The position numbers were made by a program, and so were the translations under genes. A stretch of 64,000 bases of DNA from Azolla caroliniana (Eukaryota > Polypodiophyta): the NCBI GenBank assembly GCA_043228905.1, contig JBHGNT010000010.1, forward strand, positions 18,166,001 to 18,230,000, written 5' to 3'. Shown piece after piece: positions 1 to 9,700 of this stretch; the first letter of the stretch is position 1, and each line of letters starts with the position of its first letter. The notes beneath the pieces were generated by a model. The model had not been told where the DNA came from and made no database searches. It was given only the letters and a program-made list of their open reading frames with translations.

Positions 1-2
1 GG

Positions 3-1832
3 CTCCTGGAGAAATACGGGCTGGATGACGCGCTTCGACTTTCGAAGCGGGGCTTCATGGAGTGGGTGGAGTCCCCCGACAAAGGAAGAAATGCGTCGGC
101 ACTCCTCCGAGAGTTTGAGGATCGCTTTGCGCGCCTTTCGGCGCTCGATCAGACCGTTCTAGACACAAGTCGTGTCCTACTGTTTGTCAAATCGGTTGAC
201 GCACGGGATCGGGAGCAAGTGGGCTCCTTACTGGAAACCGAAGACGGGCTGACGGTCGACTGGGCTGCAGTAAAAAGAGTCTGCGGTCGTTTTGACAAAC
301 GGTGGGAGTGGGCTGATATAGGGGCGACCGGGGCGGGTCCTGTTGTAGCAATGAATCTTGAACCGATACCGCAGGCGCGACGGGAAGAGACCCGGGAGTG
401 GCTCGAAACCGGTTCGGCTTCGACCGATGTGGTCAGAGGCTCGTCCGGGGGGACAACTTTGGAGAAGTTGACACGGGCGGTAAAGGATCTCCAGATCGCC
501 CAAGCTCAGAGGGAAGGTGGCGAACAGGCTCGTGACCGACGGCCTTTGGCAGGAAATAGGTGCATGTGGTGCGACGAGGTCGGCCACATCCGGAAAGACC
601 ACGGGGACTTTGCGGAGGCTTTGAGAAGCCGGGTAGTGTACCTATGGGAGGGTCGGGTGCACGCCAGCGATACCCGGAGGGCGTTGAACCGAAACGACGG
701 GCGAGGAGGAATGAAAAGGCTGATGGAAGAGGCGGCGGCCTGGCACGCGGAGACCGTCCACTACTCAGCGTCGGCCGGTATTCGGGTCGGAGGCAGCGAG
801 GCCCGGAAGGAGAGCAAAGCCGGGTTTTGGCCGACGGTGCTGGAAGGCCTCGCCGGTGCCCGACTAAAGAAAGACGGGGCGGACCACGCGGAGAAGCGGG
901 TCCAGGGGGTAACCGGGTGGAGTGACCCAATCGAAGAAAAGATGGGTTTCGTAGAAGCAGCTTGCCAGAACTACGAGGCTCTAGTTGAAGTCAAACGGGT
1001 AGGTAAAACCGGAGGGGCCAGACCCTCACAAAGATACGAAACCCGATTCGGGCCGAAACGGAACGAGGCCTGTGAGTCCAATGCCCGGGATAACCACAAG
1101 AAGGGCGGATACCGTTTGGGCACGGAGATCGAAAGGACCACGAACTTACGAAAGGTCCTGGAAGAACGAATCCTCGACAGCAAGGTGGAACTGTCGTTGC
1201 AGGAGGTGCTCGGAATCGCCAAGAAGGAGTTCCATGACTCCATCGTAGACTTGGTGAAGAGGAAGAGGCTGTCGACGGAGGCAGAACCGGAAAGGCCGGT
1301 GGAGGTGCGGACGACGCACATAGAGGACATGGCGCTGGAAGACGAGTGGGCGGAGAGCCACTATTCGAGGCCACACTGGGCCCGAGCGACCACGGAAACC
1401 CCGGTGAAGATCGGAGATGTTCAGGAACCGGTGGTGGCGCTGGTGGACCACGGTTCGGAAATAAACCTGATGTCCATGGATTTCTACAAGAAGGGGAAAT
1501 GGCCGATCAACACTAAGCACGGGTGGAAGATACGGGCGGCGACGCGCGCCACCGAGGAACGACACGGGGCCTGCCCAAACGTGCGAGTCAAGATCGGCGA
1601 CATCGAGATAGACCAACACTTCTTTGTGCAGGAGACGTCCTCGCACCCGGTCATACTGGGAGAACCGTACATTACGACAGCGTGGATGGAGACCAAGGTG
1701 CTGGACAAGGGGTCGGCTTACGCAAGGGTCAAGAGTCAGGACGGGCGTCATTCGGTCCAATTCCTGACGGTGCGACCGAACCACGAGCGAAACCGCGAGT
1801 CCCTCGGTGGCGAGAACCGAGAGGATTTTTAG
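3..1832 (+). CDS. Element A gag and protease, 5' partial
   Basis: This frame is open from the left edge; the first ATG is at 57. The early part holds the gag core (pattern REF..RF..L, VLLFVK, VDW..V.RVC) also present in the gags of B and C. A zinc knuckle at 562-603 reads CMWCDEVGHIRKDH, with the usual CX2CX4HX4C spacing but His as the fourth ligand. From about 1393 comes a retropepsin-like domain containing LVDHGSEINLMS and, further on, PVILGEPYI. The expected catalytic D-S/T-G appears as D-H-G. The frame stops at a TAG soon after the protease, and homologous coding continues in another frame. Function (RNA packaging and polyprotein cleavage) is inferred from the family. Confidence 0.8.
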   Translation, partial: LLEKYGLDDALRLSKRGFMEWVESPDKGRNASALLREFEDRFARLSALDQTVLDTSRVLLFVKSVDARDREQVGSLLETEDGLTVDWAAVKRVCGRFDKRWEWADIGATGAGPVVAMNLEPIPQARREETREWLETGSASTDVVRGSSGGTTLEKLTRAVKDLQIAQAQREGGEQARDRRPLAGNRCMWCDEVGHIRKDHGDFAEALRSRVVYLWEGRVHASDTRRALNRNDGRGGMKRLMEEAAAWHAETVHYSASAGIRVGGSEARKESKAGFWPTVLEGLAGARLKKDGADHAEKRVQGVTGWSDPIEEKMGFVEAACQNYEALVEVKRVGKTGGARPSQRYETRFGPKRNEACESNARDNHKKGGYRLGTEIERTTNLRKVLEERILDSKVELSLQEVLGIAKKEFHDSIVDLVKRKRLSTEAEPERPVEVRTTHIEDMALEDEWAESHYSRPHWARATTETPVKIGDVQEPVVALVDHGSEINLMSMDFYKKGKWPINTKHGWKIRAATRATEERHGACPNVRVKIGDIEIDQHFFVQETSSHPVILGEPYITTAWMETKVLDKGSAYARVKSQDGRHSVQFLTVRPNHERNRESLGGENREDF

Positions 1833-4800
1833 AGAGGGCTGTCAAGGCGTGGGGCCGCGACAGTCCGGACAGTCCGGGAAAACCCCACAAATGTACGATA
1901 GAGGCGAAACCGAAGAAACCTTGTACCATAAGTAGGAAGTTTTGTTTCTCCGACAACAGAGGGTGTACGATAGTCGGCGTCGTAGGCCGAGAAAAGACAA
2001 GGGCGGAAGAGCGACTTCGGGCGTGCGGAGTTCTCGGGCCTAGCGAGGAAATCAACGGAGTCGTGGAGGCGGTCTCCTTCGACGATACCTTGGGAATACT
2101 ACGAGAGGTGGTCGGAGGACCGAACGATACTGGTTTGTTCAGAAGAGATGTATGAAGTCATCGCGGACTTCAGTCGAGGGCTTGAGTCGGATCGGACGGC
2201 CCGGGTTAACACGAAGTACAAGACTATGGACCGGAAGGTAAGGCCAGTCGCGGCACCCTTACCGGAGGGCAGCGAGTTGCGAATCAAGGGGGTCGCGTCG
2301 GACCCCAGCTTACGTGATTCGGCCTGCATAGGACACACCTTCACCGACAGAACGCTACGGGAGCTCAAAATCGGTGGGGGCGGGTTCCTACTGTAGGCGG
2401 AAGAAGACCAGTTTCGGAGAATGCTCGGAAGGCACGAGAAAGCCTTTGCATTCTCACCGGGAGAGATCGGATGTGTAGCCCCGACATTCATGAAGCCGAT
2501 GGTGATATTCACGGTATCGCATGTGCCGTGGAATCTCAAACCAATTCCGGTACCGAGAGCTCACATCCCGGAGCTGATGGAGCTGTTGAGGCAGAAAGTC
2601 GATATGGGCATCCTAAACCCTTTGCCCCGTACTCGAACCGGTGGTTTACTGTACCGAAGAAGAACGGGACGTTGCGCTTCATTCAAGACCTGCAATCGGT
2701 CAACAGAGTGACCATTCGGAACGCAGGAATCAGACCAACGATAGATGAGTTCGCAGAGGCCTTCGCCGGAAGGTCGATCTACTCGGTCGGTGATCTGTAC
2801 TCGGGGTACGATCAGTTCCAACTAGCCGTAGAGAGCAGAGACATTACGACGATGCGGACTCCTCTCGGCCTAGTGCGGATGTGTACCCTGCCACAAGGAG
2901 GGACGAACTCGGTGGCCCACATGGTGAATGCGATAAACAAGGTGCTAAGGGATTGTATCCCGGACATCACCATGCCATTCTTGGATGACATCCCGATCAA
3001 GGGATGTCCGGTGGAGGAAAAGGACGAAACGATCGGACCGGACGGATGCCGGAAATTCGTGGCGACACACATTGACGACTGCGAGAGGGTGCTGGAGAGG
3101 CTAGAGGACGCGAGGCTCACCTTCTCCGGGGAGAAAACAGCCTTCGGGCAATCAGAGATCATGGTCGTCGGACATCTATGCAGGCCGTATGGCCGGAAAC
3201 CGTCTCCGGCTAAGGTGGAAGCCATCTCCACAATGAAGCCCGACTATAACTCGGTCACGGAGGTACGGAGGTTCTTGGGAGCATGCGCGTTCTACCACAT
3301 ATGGATCCCGCATTACGCCCACGTTGTCGAGCTGCTATACGGGTTGCTGAAAAAGGGGCGAAAATTCGAGTGGCGAGACGAGCATACAGAGTCGGTCCGA
3401 AAGATGAAGGAGGCTCTTGCTGCAGCTCCGGCACTCCGGAAGGCTGTCTACGAGAAAGGCACTCCCGTCTACATAACGGTAGATACGAGTCCGACCGGGA
3501 TCGGATGGGTTGTCAACCAAGAAGACGAGGACGACATTCGGTTCCCAATTCGGTTCGGTGGGAAGCTCCTCAGCGAGCGACAGCGAGGATACGCCCATGT
3601 TAAACGCGAACTCTGGGGTATCGTTTCGGCGGTGAAGGCTGATAAAGACTATCTGATCGGGACAGAGGTGATTCTCGAGACGGACTGCCTGCCGATTCTC
3701 GGCATGGTTTCCGGATGCGCAACCCCAGACCTGGCAATGCTCAGGTGGATAGCGTACATCAAGTCCCTGGATCCGGAAATACGACACATTTCCGGGAAAG
3801 ACAATGCCATGGCTGACATGCTTTCGAGGGCGCGATTCGACGAGGGGGACGGCATGGTTTCGGAGGACGAGGAAGTCGGCGTGGACTTCTTCGAGGCGGC
3901 TTACGTAACAACCGAGGGAGGGAGCACTCCGGCGCTTAACGATTTTAACGAGAGCAAGTACGATGGGGAGTGGCTGCAGATTGGAGGATTCTTAAGGACG
4001 ATGACGCCGGACGCATCATGGACAAAGGAGGAGGCCAACCGGATCCGGAAGAAAGCGTACCGATTCTTTCTCCGGGACGGATACTTGTGGAAGCACCTGA
4101 AGAAGCGAAACGGCATCCCGCTCCGAGTAGTGGCGATGAAGGAGGAACAGGAGGAGTTACTGAAGGCCTACCATGACAGCCCCTGGGCTGGACACCGTGG
4201 AACGTGGGCCACGTTCGAGAAACTAAAGGGGAAGTACTGGTGGCCGGGACTGTATCGGAACGTGCATCGGTTCGTGACGACTTGTGAGAGCTGCCATATA
4301 CACTCCATAGTCCGACATCGGGACGAGCTTCACCCTACATACCCTCCGGCCATCCACTTCAAATGGATGGTAGATTTGGTGATGATGCCGATGGGCGTAG
4401 GGCAGATGCGATATCTGGTGCTGGCCCGGGAGGACTTGACGAACCAGGTGGAAGGCCGAGCCCTGCAGAGCAAAACGACCGCGGCCGTGTGTCGGTTCCT
4501 GATCGAGGACGTGATATACCGGTACGGGTGCGTCGGGAAGATCGTGGCTGACCGCGGGGAGTTGGACGCCGAAGAGGCCAAGGAGCTGTTCGACCGGTTA
4601 GGGGTCAAGCTCTTGCTCACCACAACGTACAATCCGGAGGCGAACGGGAAGGTGGAGCGCGGACACAGACCGATCGTCAAAGCGTTAGTCCGGGCATGCG
4701 GAGGCCAGGTCGGGAACTGGCCATGACTGTTACCTTATGCCTTGTGGGCGGACAAGACAACACACAGTTCGGTAACCGGGTTCATGCCGTCAGAGCTCAT

Positions 4801-5031
4801 GTTTGGACAGGACGTGGAACGAGCGGCAGAGAGACTTCGGACGGCGAGGATGAAGAGAAAGCCCGGTTCGACTAAACCCTAAACCGGCTCCGACCAAAGA
4901 AAATCGAGGAAGGCGACTAGGTGCTAGTCTACGATAGCAGCCTCGACAACCAGCACCGAGCAACACGGAAGTTTGCGAAGCGGTGGTTCGGGCCTTACGT
5001 GGTGACGAGCGCCAACGACAACGAGACGTAT
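1833..5031 (+). pseudogene. Element A pol (RT, RNase H, integrase), broken
   Basis: Coding continues in shifted frames: about 1833-2155, then 2148-2620 with an in-frame TAG at 2394, then a long frame from about 2620 to a TGA at 4724. Reverse transcriptase shows VPKKNGTLRFIQDLQSVN, DLYSGYDQFQL, LPQGGTNS and catalytic MPFLDD. RNase H shows ITVDTS, HVKREL, ETDCLP and DNAMADMLSR. Integrase has an HHCC zinc finger (H..WAGHRGTW ... CESCH) and core acidic residues in DLV, ADRGEL and NGKVERG. After 4726 the frame shifts again and has a TAG at 4918 where a GDWVLVYD-like motif is expected. The chromovirus then cuts the gene. With at least four frame breaks and three stops it cannot make pol. Confidence 0.85.
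5027..5031. repeat. Chromovirus target-site duplication, left copy (CGTAT)
   Basis: CGTAT directly precedes the TGTCA start of the left LTR and is repeated exactly at 10689-10693 after the right LTR. A 5-bp duplication is normal for Ty3/Gypsy integrases. Confidence 0.95.
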
Positions 5032-5036
5032 TGTCA

Positions 5037-5097
5037 TGGCAAGACTCGAACCCATGACTTTATGCTACATGGGTCGAGCTCTTACCATTAGATCATG
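5037..5097 (-). other. tRNA-like segment, antisense in LTR
   Basis: On the minus strand the sequence reads like a decayed tRNA: an A-box-like TAATGGTAAGAGCTC, a B-box-like GGGTTCGAGTC and a CTTGCCA end. The 5' acceptor strand does not pair with the 3' strand, so it is not a functional tRNA gene. The same segment occurs in the 3' LTR. Confidence 0.55.
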
Positions 5098-5171
5098 TAT
5101 TGTAATACGTAGGATATTATTTTCATTTACATTTTATTATAGGAAATTAGTGTATATTCCAGATTTCTCTG

Positions 5172-5189
5172 GAACATTCTAGAAGCTTC
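5172..5189 (+). promoter_or_regulatory. Heat-shock element in chromovirus LTR
   Basis: The sequence is GAA-CA-TTC-TA-GAA-GC-TTC, four alternating pentamers in perfect nGAAn/nTTCn phase, about 20 bp upstream of the TATA box. Heat-shock factors bind three or more such units. The identical site is at 10404-10421 in the 3' LTR. Heat activation is inference, by analogy with the heat-responsive Copia ONSEN of Arabidopsis. Confidence 0.75.
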
Positions 5190-5209
5190 AGGATTACTCC
5201 TGAAAACAC

Positions 5210-5255
5210 TATAAAAGAGGGCACTAGGCATTATGTTGAACCAAATTGGTTCAAC
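5210..5255 (+). promoter_or_regulatory. TATA box and inverted repeat at predicted transcript start
   Basis: TATAAAA lies at 5210-5216. At 5235-5255 there are perfect 10-bp inverted arms (GTTGAACCAA / TTGGTTCAAC) around a single A. A start about 30 bp after the TATA box would fall at about 5240, so the RNA would begin within this repeat, at the bases complementary to the primer-binding site. Confidence 0.6.
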
Positions 5256-5458
5256 ACCAGTCTTAAGCCTCTTAGTCGATTTGTACTTATCTTTCATATA
5301 ATATAAGAGCTGCTGTCATCATCTTATTTCCCTCTCTCTCTCTCCTCTTCTCACTTTCTCTCTCTCGGGAATCTTACGCAGTCCCGTCCTCTTAGTACTA
5401 ATAGTACTACTCTTCTTAGTACTAATTCCATCTCTGTTTTAGTACTATTCCTGACAGT

Positions 5459-5473
5459 TTGAACCAATTTGGT
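5459..5473 (+). other. Self-complementary primer-binding site
   Basis: Two bases after the LTR, TTGAACCAATTTGGT is the exact reverse complement of 5240-5254 in the R region of the same LTR. No TGGTATCAGAGC or other obvious tRNA-derived site is present. This is the arrangement expected for self-primed reverse transcription as known for fission yeast Tf1. Confidence 0.65.
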
Positions 5474-5525
5474 CCTCTAGCCTACTTGTCACTCTCCCTC
5501 ATCCTCCTACCCTTTTCCCTATACT

Positions 5526-6683
5526 ATGGCTACTGTTAGCGCCCAAGAATACCAATCTGTTTTCTCCGAGCTACAGTGCCTAAAAGAAAAGTTTGTTGCC
5601 CTGGAACAAGAAAACCAACGGCTGATAGGGGATCTGCAACAAATCGCTCTAGAAAAACAACAAACGCAACAACAACATGGGGAGTTAGCGTTACGGGTAC
5701 AACAACTCGAAGCAGCGTTGCAACAACAAGGATCCAGTCCCCAAGGATTTCATAAAGAGCCCAAGATTGGACTTCCTGTGAAATTTGATGGAACGCGTTC
5801 GCAATTCCGGGGATTCCTTAATCAGGTACGCTTAGTCATCCAGATGCATCCTTCCCGATATCCCACTGATGCATCTCGAGTCGGCCTAATAGGCACGCTA
5901 CTTAGCGGCTCAGCCTTGGCATGGTTTGCTCCGCTTCTAGAAAAACAATCACCCTTACTTAATAACTTTGAAGATTTTATTGGTGAGTTTAAAGCCTGCT
6001 TTGGAGACACCGACAGCATCAGGACGGCGATCAACAAGATCCGGCGATTGCGTCAAGGCGATCGTCCAGCCTCTGCCTACGCGGCGGATTTCCGCCTACT
6101 TGCTTCAGATATACCCTGGGATGATCAAGCACTAATGGAGCAGTTTCGCTATGGCTTGCGAAACGATGTCAAAGATCTACTTCTAACTTTCCCCGAAGAA
6201 CCAAAGTCTCTTACGGAGGCAATCAGTCGAGCAGTTCGATGTGACAACCGCCTTTTTGAACGGCGTTCAGAACGTCAATTACAGATACCACGCTCTAGGC
6301 CAGAGCCCACTTACGCCGCAGTCGCGGCTAAACCGTTTGCACGAGACACACCTCAAGCAAATACTTCGACACCGATGGAGATCGATACCATGCGTCGACG
6401 CGGTCCGTTATCGGAAGAAGAAAAGCAACGACGACGTGCCAATCGATTATGTCTTTATTGCGGTGGACCAGGACATATCGCCATCAATTGTCCCCATAGG
6501 CCAAGAAGACAGGTAAATCAAATCGTCGCCTGTACTAAACCCGAGTCAATTCTTCCCTTTGGAGTATCTGATAGTATTAATAGTACTAATAGAGTGTCAG
6601 ATAGTATTCATAGTACTAATAGCCCAAGTATCTCAAATAAATTTGAAATCCTTAGTCAATTAGATGAAGAGTTAAACGATTGA
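5526..6683 (+). CDS. gag: Chromovirus Gag
   Basis: This 385-residue capsid/nucleocapsid protein begins with a Gln-rich heptad stretch (about residues 10-70) likely to form a coiled coil. The capsid-like core runs from about 80 to 250 and includes GLPVKFDGTRSQFRGF, GSALAWFAPLLE and the segment around RRLRQGDRPASAYAADFR. A zinc knuckle CLYCGGPGHIAINC with canonical CX2CX4HX4C spacing follows at about 313-326. This order matches sushi-class gags, the family from which mammalian PEG10/RTL genes derive. The C-terminal linker repeats the dipeptide Ser-Thr, always encoded AGTACT. The ATG at 5526 is the first in frame after the primer site. The stop overlaps the pol frame next to a candidate -1 frameshift signal. 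Confidence 0.93.
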   Translation: MATVSAQEYQSVFSELQCLKEKFVALEQENQRLIGDLQQIALEKQQTQQQHGELALRVQQLEAALQQQGSSPQGFHKEPKIGLPVKFDGTRSQFRGFLNQVRLVIQMHPSRYPTDASRVGLIGTLLSGSALAWFAPLLEKQSPLLNNFEDFIGEFKACFGDTDSIRTAINKIRRLRQGDRPASAYAADFRLLASDIPWDDQALMEQFRYGLRNDVKDLLLTFPEEPKSLTEAISRAVRCDNRLFERRSERQLQIPRSRPEPTYAAVAAKPFARDTPQANTSTPMEIDTMRRRGPLSEEEKQRRRANRLCLYCGGPGHIAINCPHRPRRQVNQIVACTKPESILPFGVSDSINSTNRVSDSIHSTNSPSISNKFEILSQLDEELND

Positions 6684-6715
6684 GTCCAGCCAAAATAGGA
6701 GCCATTTGGTTGGAC
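6671..6715 (+). promoter_or_regulatory. Candidate -1 ribosomal frameshift signal at gag/pol
   Basis: The heptamer G-TTA-AAC (6671-6677) sits in gag phase four codons before the gag stop ends. Six bases later, GTCCAGCC (6684-6691) can pair with GGTTGGAC (6708-6715) to give an 8-bp stem with one G-U pair. Pol is in the -1 frame and has a stop at 6665-6667, so the shift must occur between there and the gag TGA; this heptamer lies in that short window. GUUAAAC is a known natural slippery sequence in arteriviruses. Confidence 0.65.
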
Positions 6716-9700
6716 AGCAGCCCTAGATCTGTACAGCCCATTAGTGGTTCCATTCCTTCCAAGCAAGTTAGCAATGTGTTCCTAGCCCAAGTCATTGTTA
6801 GTACTAAAAGTACTCCCCCAGTACCCGTCCTAGCACTTTTAGATTCCGGAGCTAATTCCTGTTTCATGGATCGAAATTTTGCCCAAGCTTCTCAGATATC
6901 CTTAAGAAAACTTCCTTGTCCCGCATCTGTAGTGGTCATTGATGGTCGTCCCATTGCTTCCGGGAATATTGTAGAAGAATCAGAACCCATTCAAGTTGTC
7001 CTAGGTAGTTTTGTGTGTATAATATCATTTAAAATAATTAGTAGTCCAGAGCATCCCATTGTCCTAGGATTACCTTGGCTTGAATTACATAATCCAGCCA
7101 TAGATTGGAGAACAAGAGAAGTCCGATATCGACCACCCCAAGAATCAACTCACCGAGTTTCGACCATTTCACTCCATCAACTACGCGAAGAAGGACCCAA
7201 GGAGGCAATGTTCCTATTTGCCATATCAGTACATCCTTCTAGTACTATTAAGAAGGACTCCTCAATACAACTTCCGGCAAAATATCATCCTTATGCCGAT
7301 GTATTTGACAAGGTAAAAGCCGGTACCCTTCCTCATCACCGTCCCTATGACTGTCCCATCGATTTACAACCAGGAACCGAGCCACCATGGGGACCAATTT
7401 ACAACTTGTCACCCACCGAGTTAGAAGTCCTTCGAGCCTACATAGAGGAGAACTTGGCAAGCGGGTTCATCCGTCATTCAAAATCTCCGGCCGGTGCACC
7501 CATCTTCTTTGTCAAGAAGAAAGATGGCTCACTTCGTCTTGTCGTTGATTACCGCGGATTGAATAAAGTCACCATCCGGAATAGGTATGCACTTCCTCTT
7601 ATATCAAGTCTTTTAGAGCGAGTTAATGGTGCCAAGTTTTTTACTAAAATCGACCTACGAGGAGCGTATAATCTCGTGCGGATCCGACCGGGAGATGAGT
7701 GGAAGACCGCTTTTCGCACGCGGTATGGGCATTTCGAGTATACTGTTATGCCGTTTGGCCTAACCAATGCACCCGCAGTCTTCCAACACATGGCAAATGA
7801 TATATTCAGAGACCTCTTGGATATCTGTTTGATCATTTATCTGGATGATCTGTTGATTTATTCGAAGACCCAGGAAGAGCACGATTCTCATGTACTATTA
7901 GTACTAAAGCGACTCCGCGAGAATGGTCTTTATGCTAAGCTAGAGAAATGTAGCTTTGACTGCAAGCAAGTGGAATTTCTAGGCTACGTCATCTCCTCAA
8001 AGGGCATCGCCATGGATCCAGCTAAAATCCAAACTGTACTAGAGTGGCAAATTCCACGGTCGGTACGAGATGTACAATGTTTTCTAGGCTTTGCTAACTT
8101 CTACCGTAAGTTTATACAGGATTACTCGAAGATTATTTTACCTCTCACACAACTTACGAAGAAGGGCCAAGCATTTCTTTGGTCCATCGAAGCGGATATG
8201 GCTTTTCGGCATCTTAAGAAAGCCTTTACATCAGCACCGATTCTAGCTCATGTGGATACAAGCAAACCATTCATCATGGAGGCCGACGCATCAGATTTCG
8301 CCCTCGGTAGCATCCTTTCTCAACAAGGCGATAAAGAAGAGTTGCATCCGGTGGCTTTCCATTCGCGCAAATTCAATGTCGCAGAAATCAACTACGAAAT
8401 ACATGACAAGGAGTTATTAGCCATCGTGGATTCATTTGTACAATGGCGGCATTTCTTAGAGGGCTCTCCACATCAGGTCATTGTCTTTAGCGATCATAAA
8501 AATCTTGCTTATTTTCAGAACGCTCGCGTACTAAATCGACGGCAAGCTCGGTGGGCGCAATTCCTCACGCGTTTCAACTTCGAAATCACATATCGACCGG
8601 GGAAGCAGCAAGGAAAAGCAGATGCACTATCACGGCGTTCATATCTTGCACCTCGTCCTGGTGACGCAACATTTGATAATCAAAAGCAAGTAATCTTGGG
8701 ACCAACACGACTGCACACGACGCGGATTTTTCACACCCCGATGGATTCAGGGATTACCGATGACATACGTGCAACCTTGAAGACGGATAGTTTTGCTCAA
8801 GACATCCTGGCGCACATTGATACTTCTCGGGCATCCTGTTCTCAGTCTCAACAACCAGGTATTGACTACCGACAATTCGAATATCATGATGGTTTGTTAT
8901 TCTTTAAAAAGCGCGTATATGTCCCCGATTGCTCTTGTCGCCTTCAAATCGTCCAACATTGTCACGACACCCATACGGCGGGACATTTTGGTAGTACCAA
9001 GACGTTGGAGTTAGTGCAACGATCTTTTTGGTGGCCCCACATGCGCCGTTTTGTCGACGACTACGTTCGGACCTGTGATGCTTGCTGCCGAGCAAAGATG
9101 CCACGACACCATCCATATGGCTTGTTGGAACCTTTACCAATTCCAAGTAAGCCATGGCAGTCTATTTGTCTTGATTTTATTACAGATCTGCCGGTCTCGA
9201 AGGGGTTCGATGCTATCCTAACCGTCGTCGATCGATATACGAAGATGGCACATTTTGTGCCATGTACTAAAGCCATCACTAGCGAGGAAACCGCCGCTCT
9301 TGTTATGCGTGAGGTATTTCGGCATCATGGCCTACCAGACAGTATTATCAGTGACCGAGGCCCGCAATTTGTCTCCAAATTTTGGCAGCATCTCTTCAGG
9401 ATGCTCAAGGTCTCCTGCAACCTCTCCTCCGGCTACCATCCTCAAACTGACGGACAGGCGGAACGAACAAACCAAACGTTGGAGCAATATCTCCGGTGTT
9501 TCCTGAGTTATCAACAGGACGATTGGGCCGAGATTCTCCACTTTGCGGAGTTTGCGTATAATAATGCTATTCACTCCTCGACTCGGGTCTCCCCATTTCT
9601 CGCTTATACCGGTTTCCATCCTCGCTGGTCGGTGATCGACACTCCGGAGCTACCTACCAACCCTCGTGCCGAGGACCATTTGGAGAGGCTACGCAAGATC

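Larger units (their letters stand above)
5032..5456 (+). repeat. Chromovirus 5' LTR
   Basis: The LTR runs TGTCATGG...CCTGACA. In order it contains an antisense tRNA-like segment at its very start, a heat-shock element, a TATA box (5210-5216), a near-perfect inverted repeat at the predicted transcription start, a CT-rich untranslated stretch, and a run of TAGTACTA-type palindromes before the end. Confidence 0.95.

Noticed and set aside
5037-5097. Functional tRNA gene on the minus strand
   Set aside because: The acceptor 5' strand does not pair, the anticodon arm is poor, and it recurs as part of an LTR.
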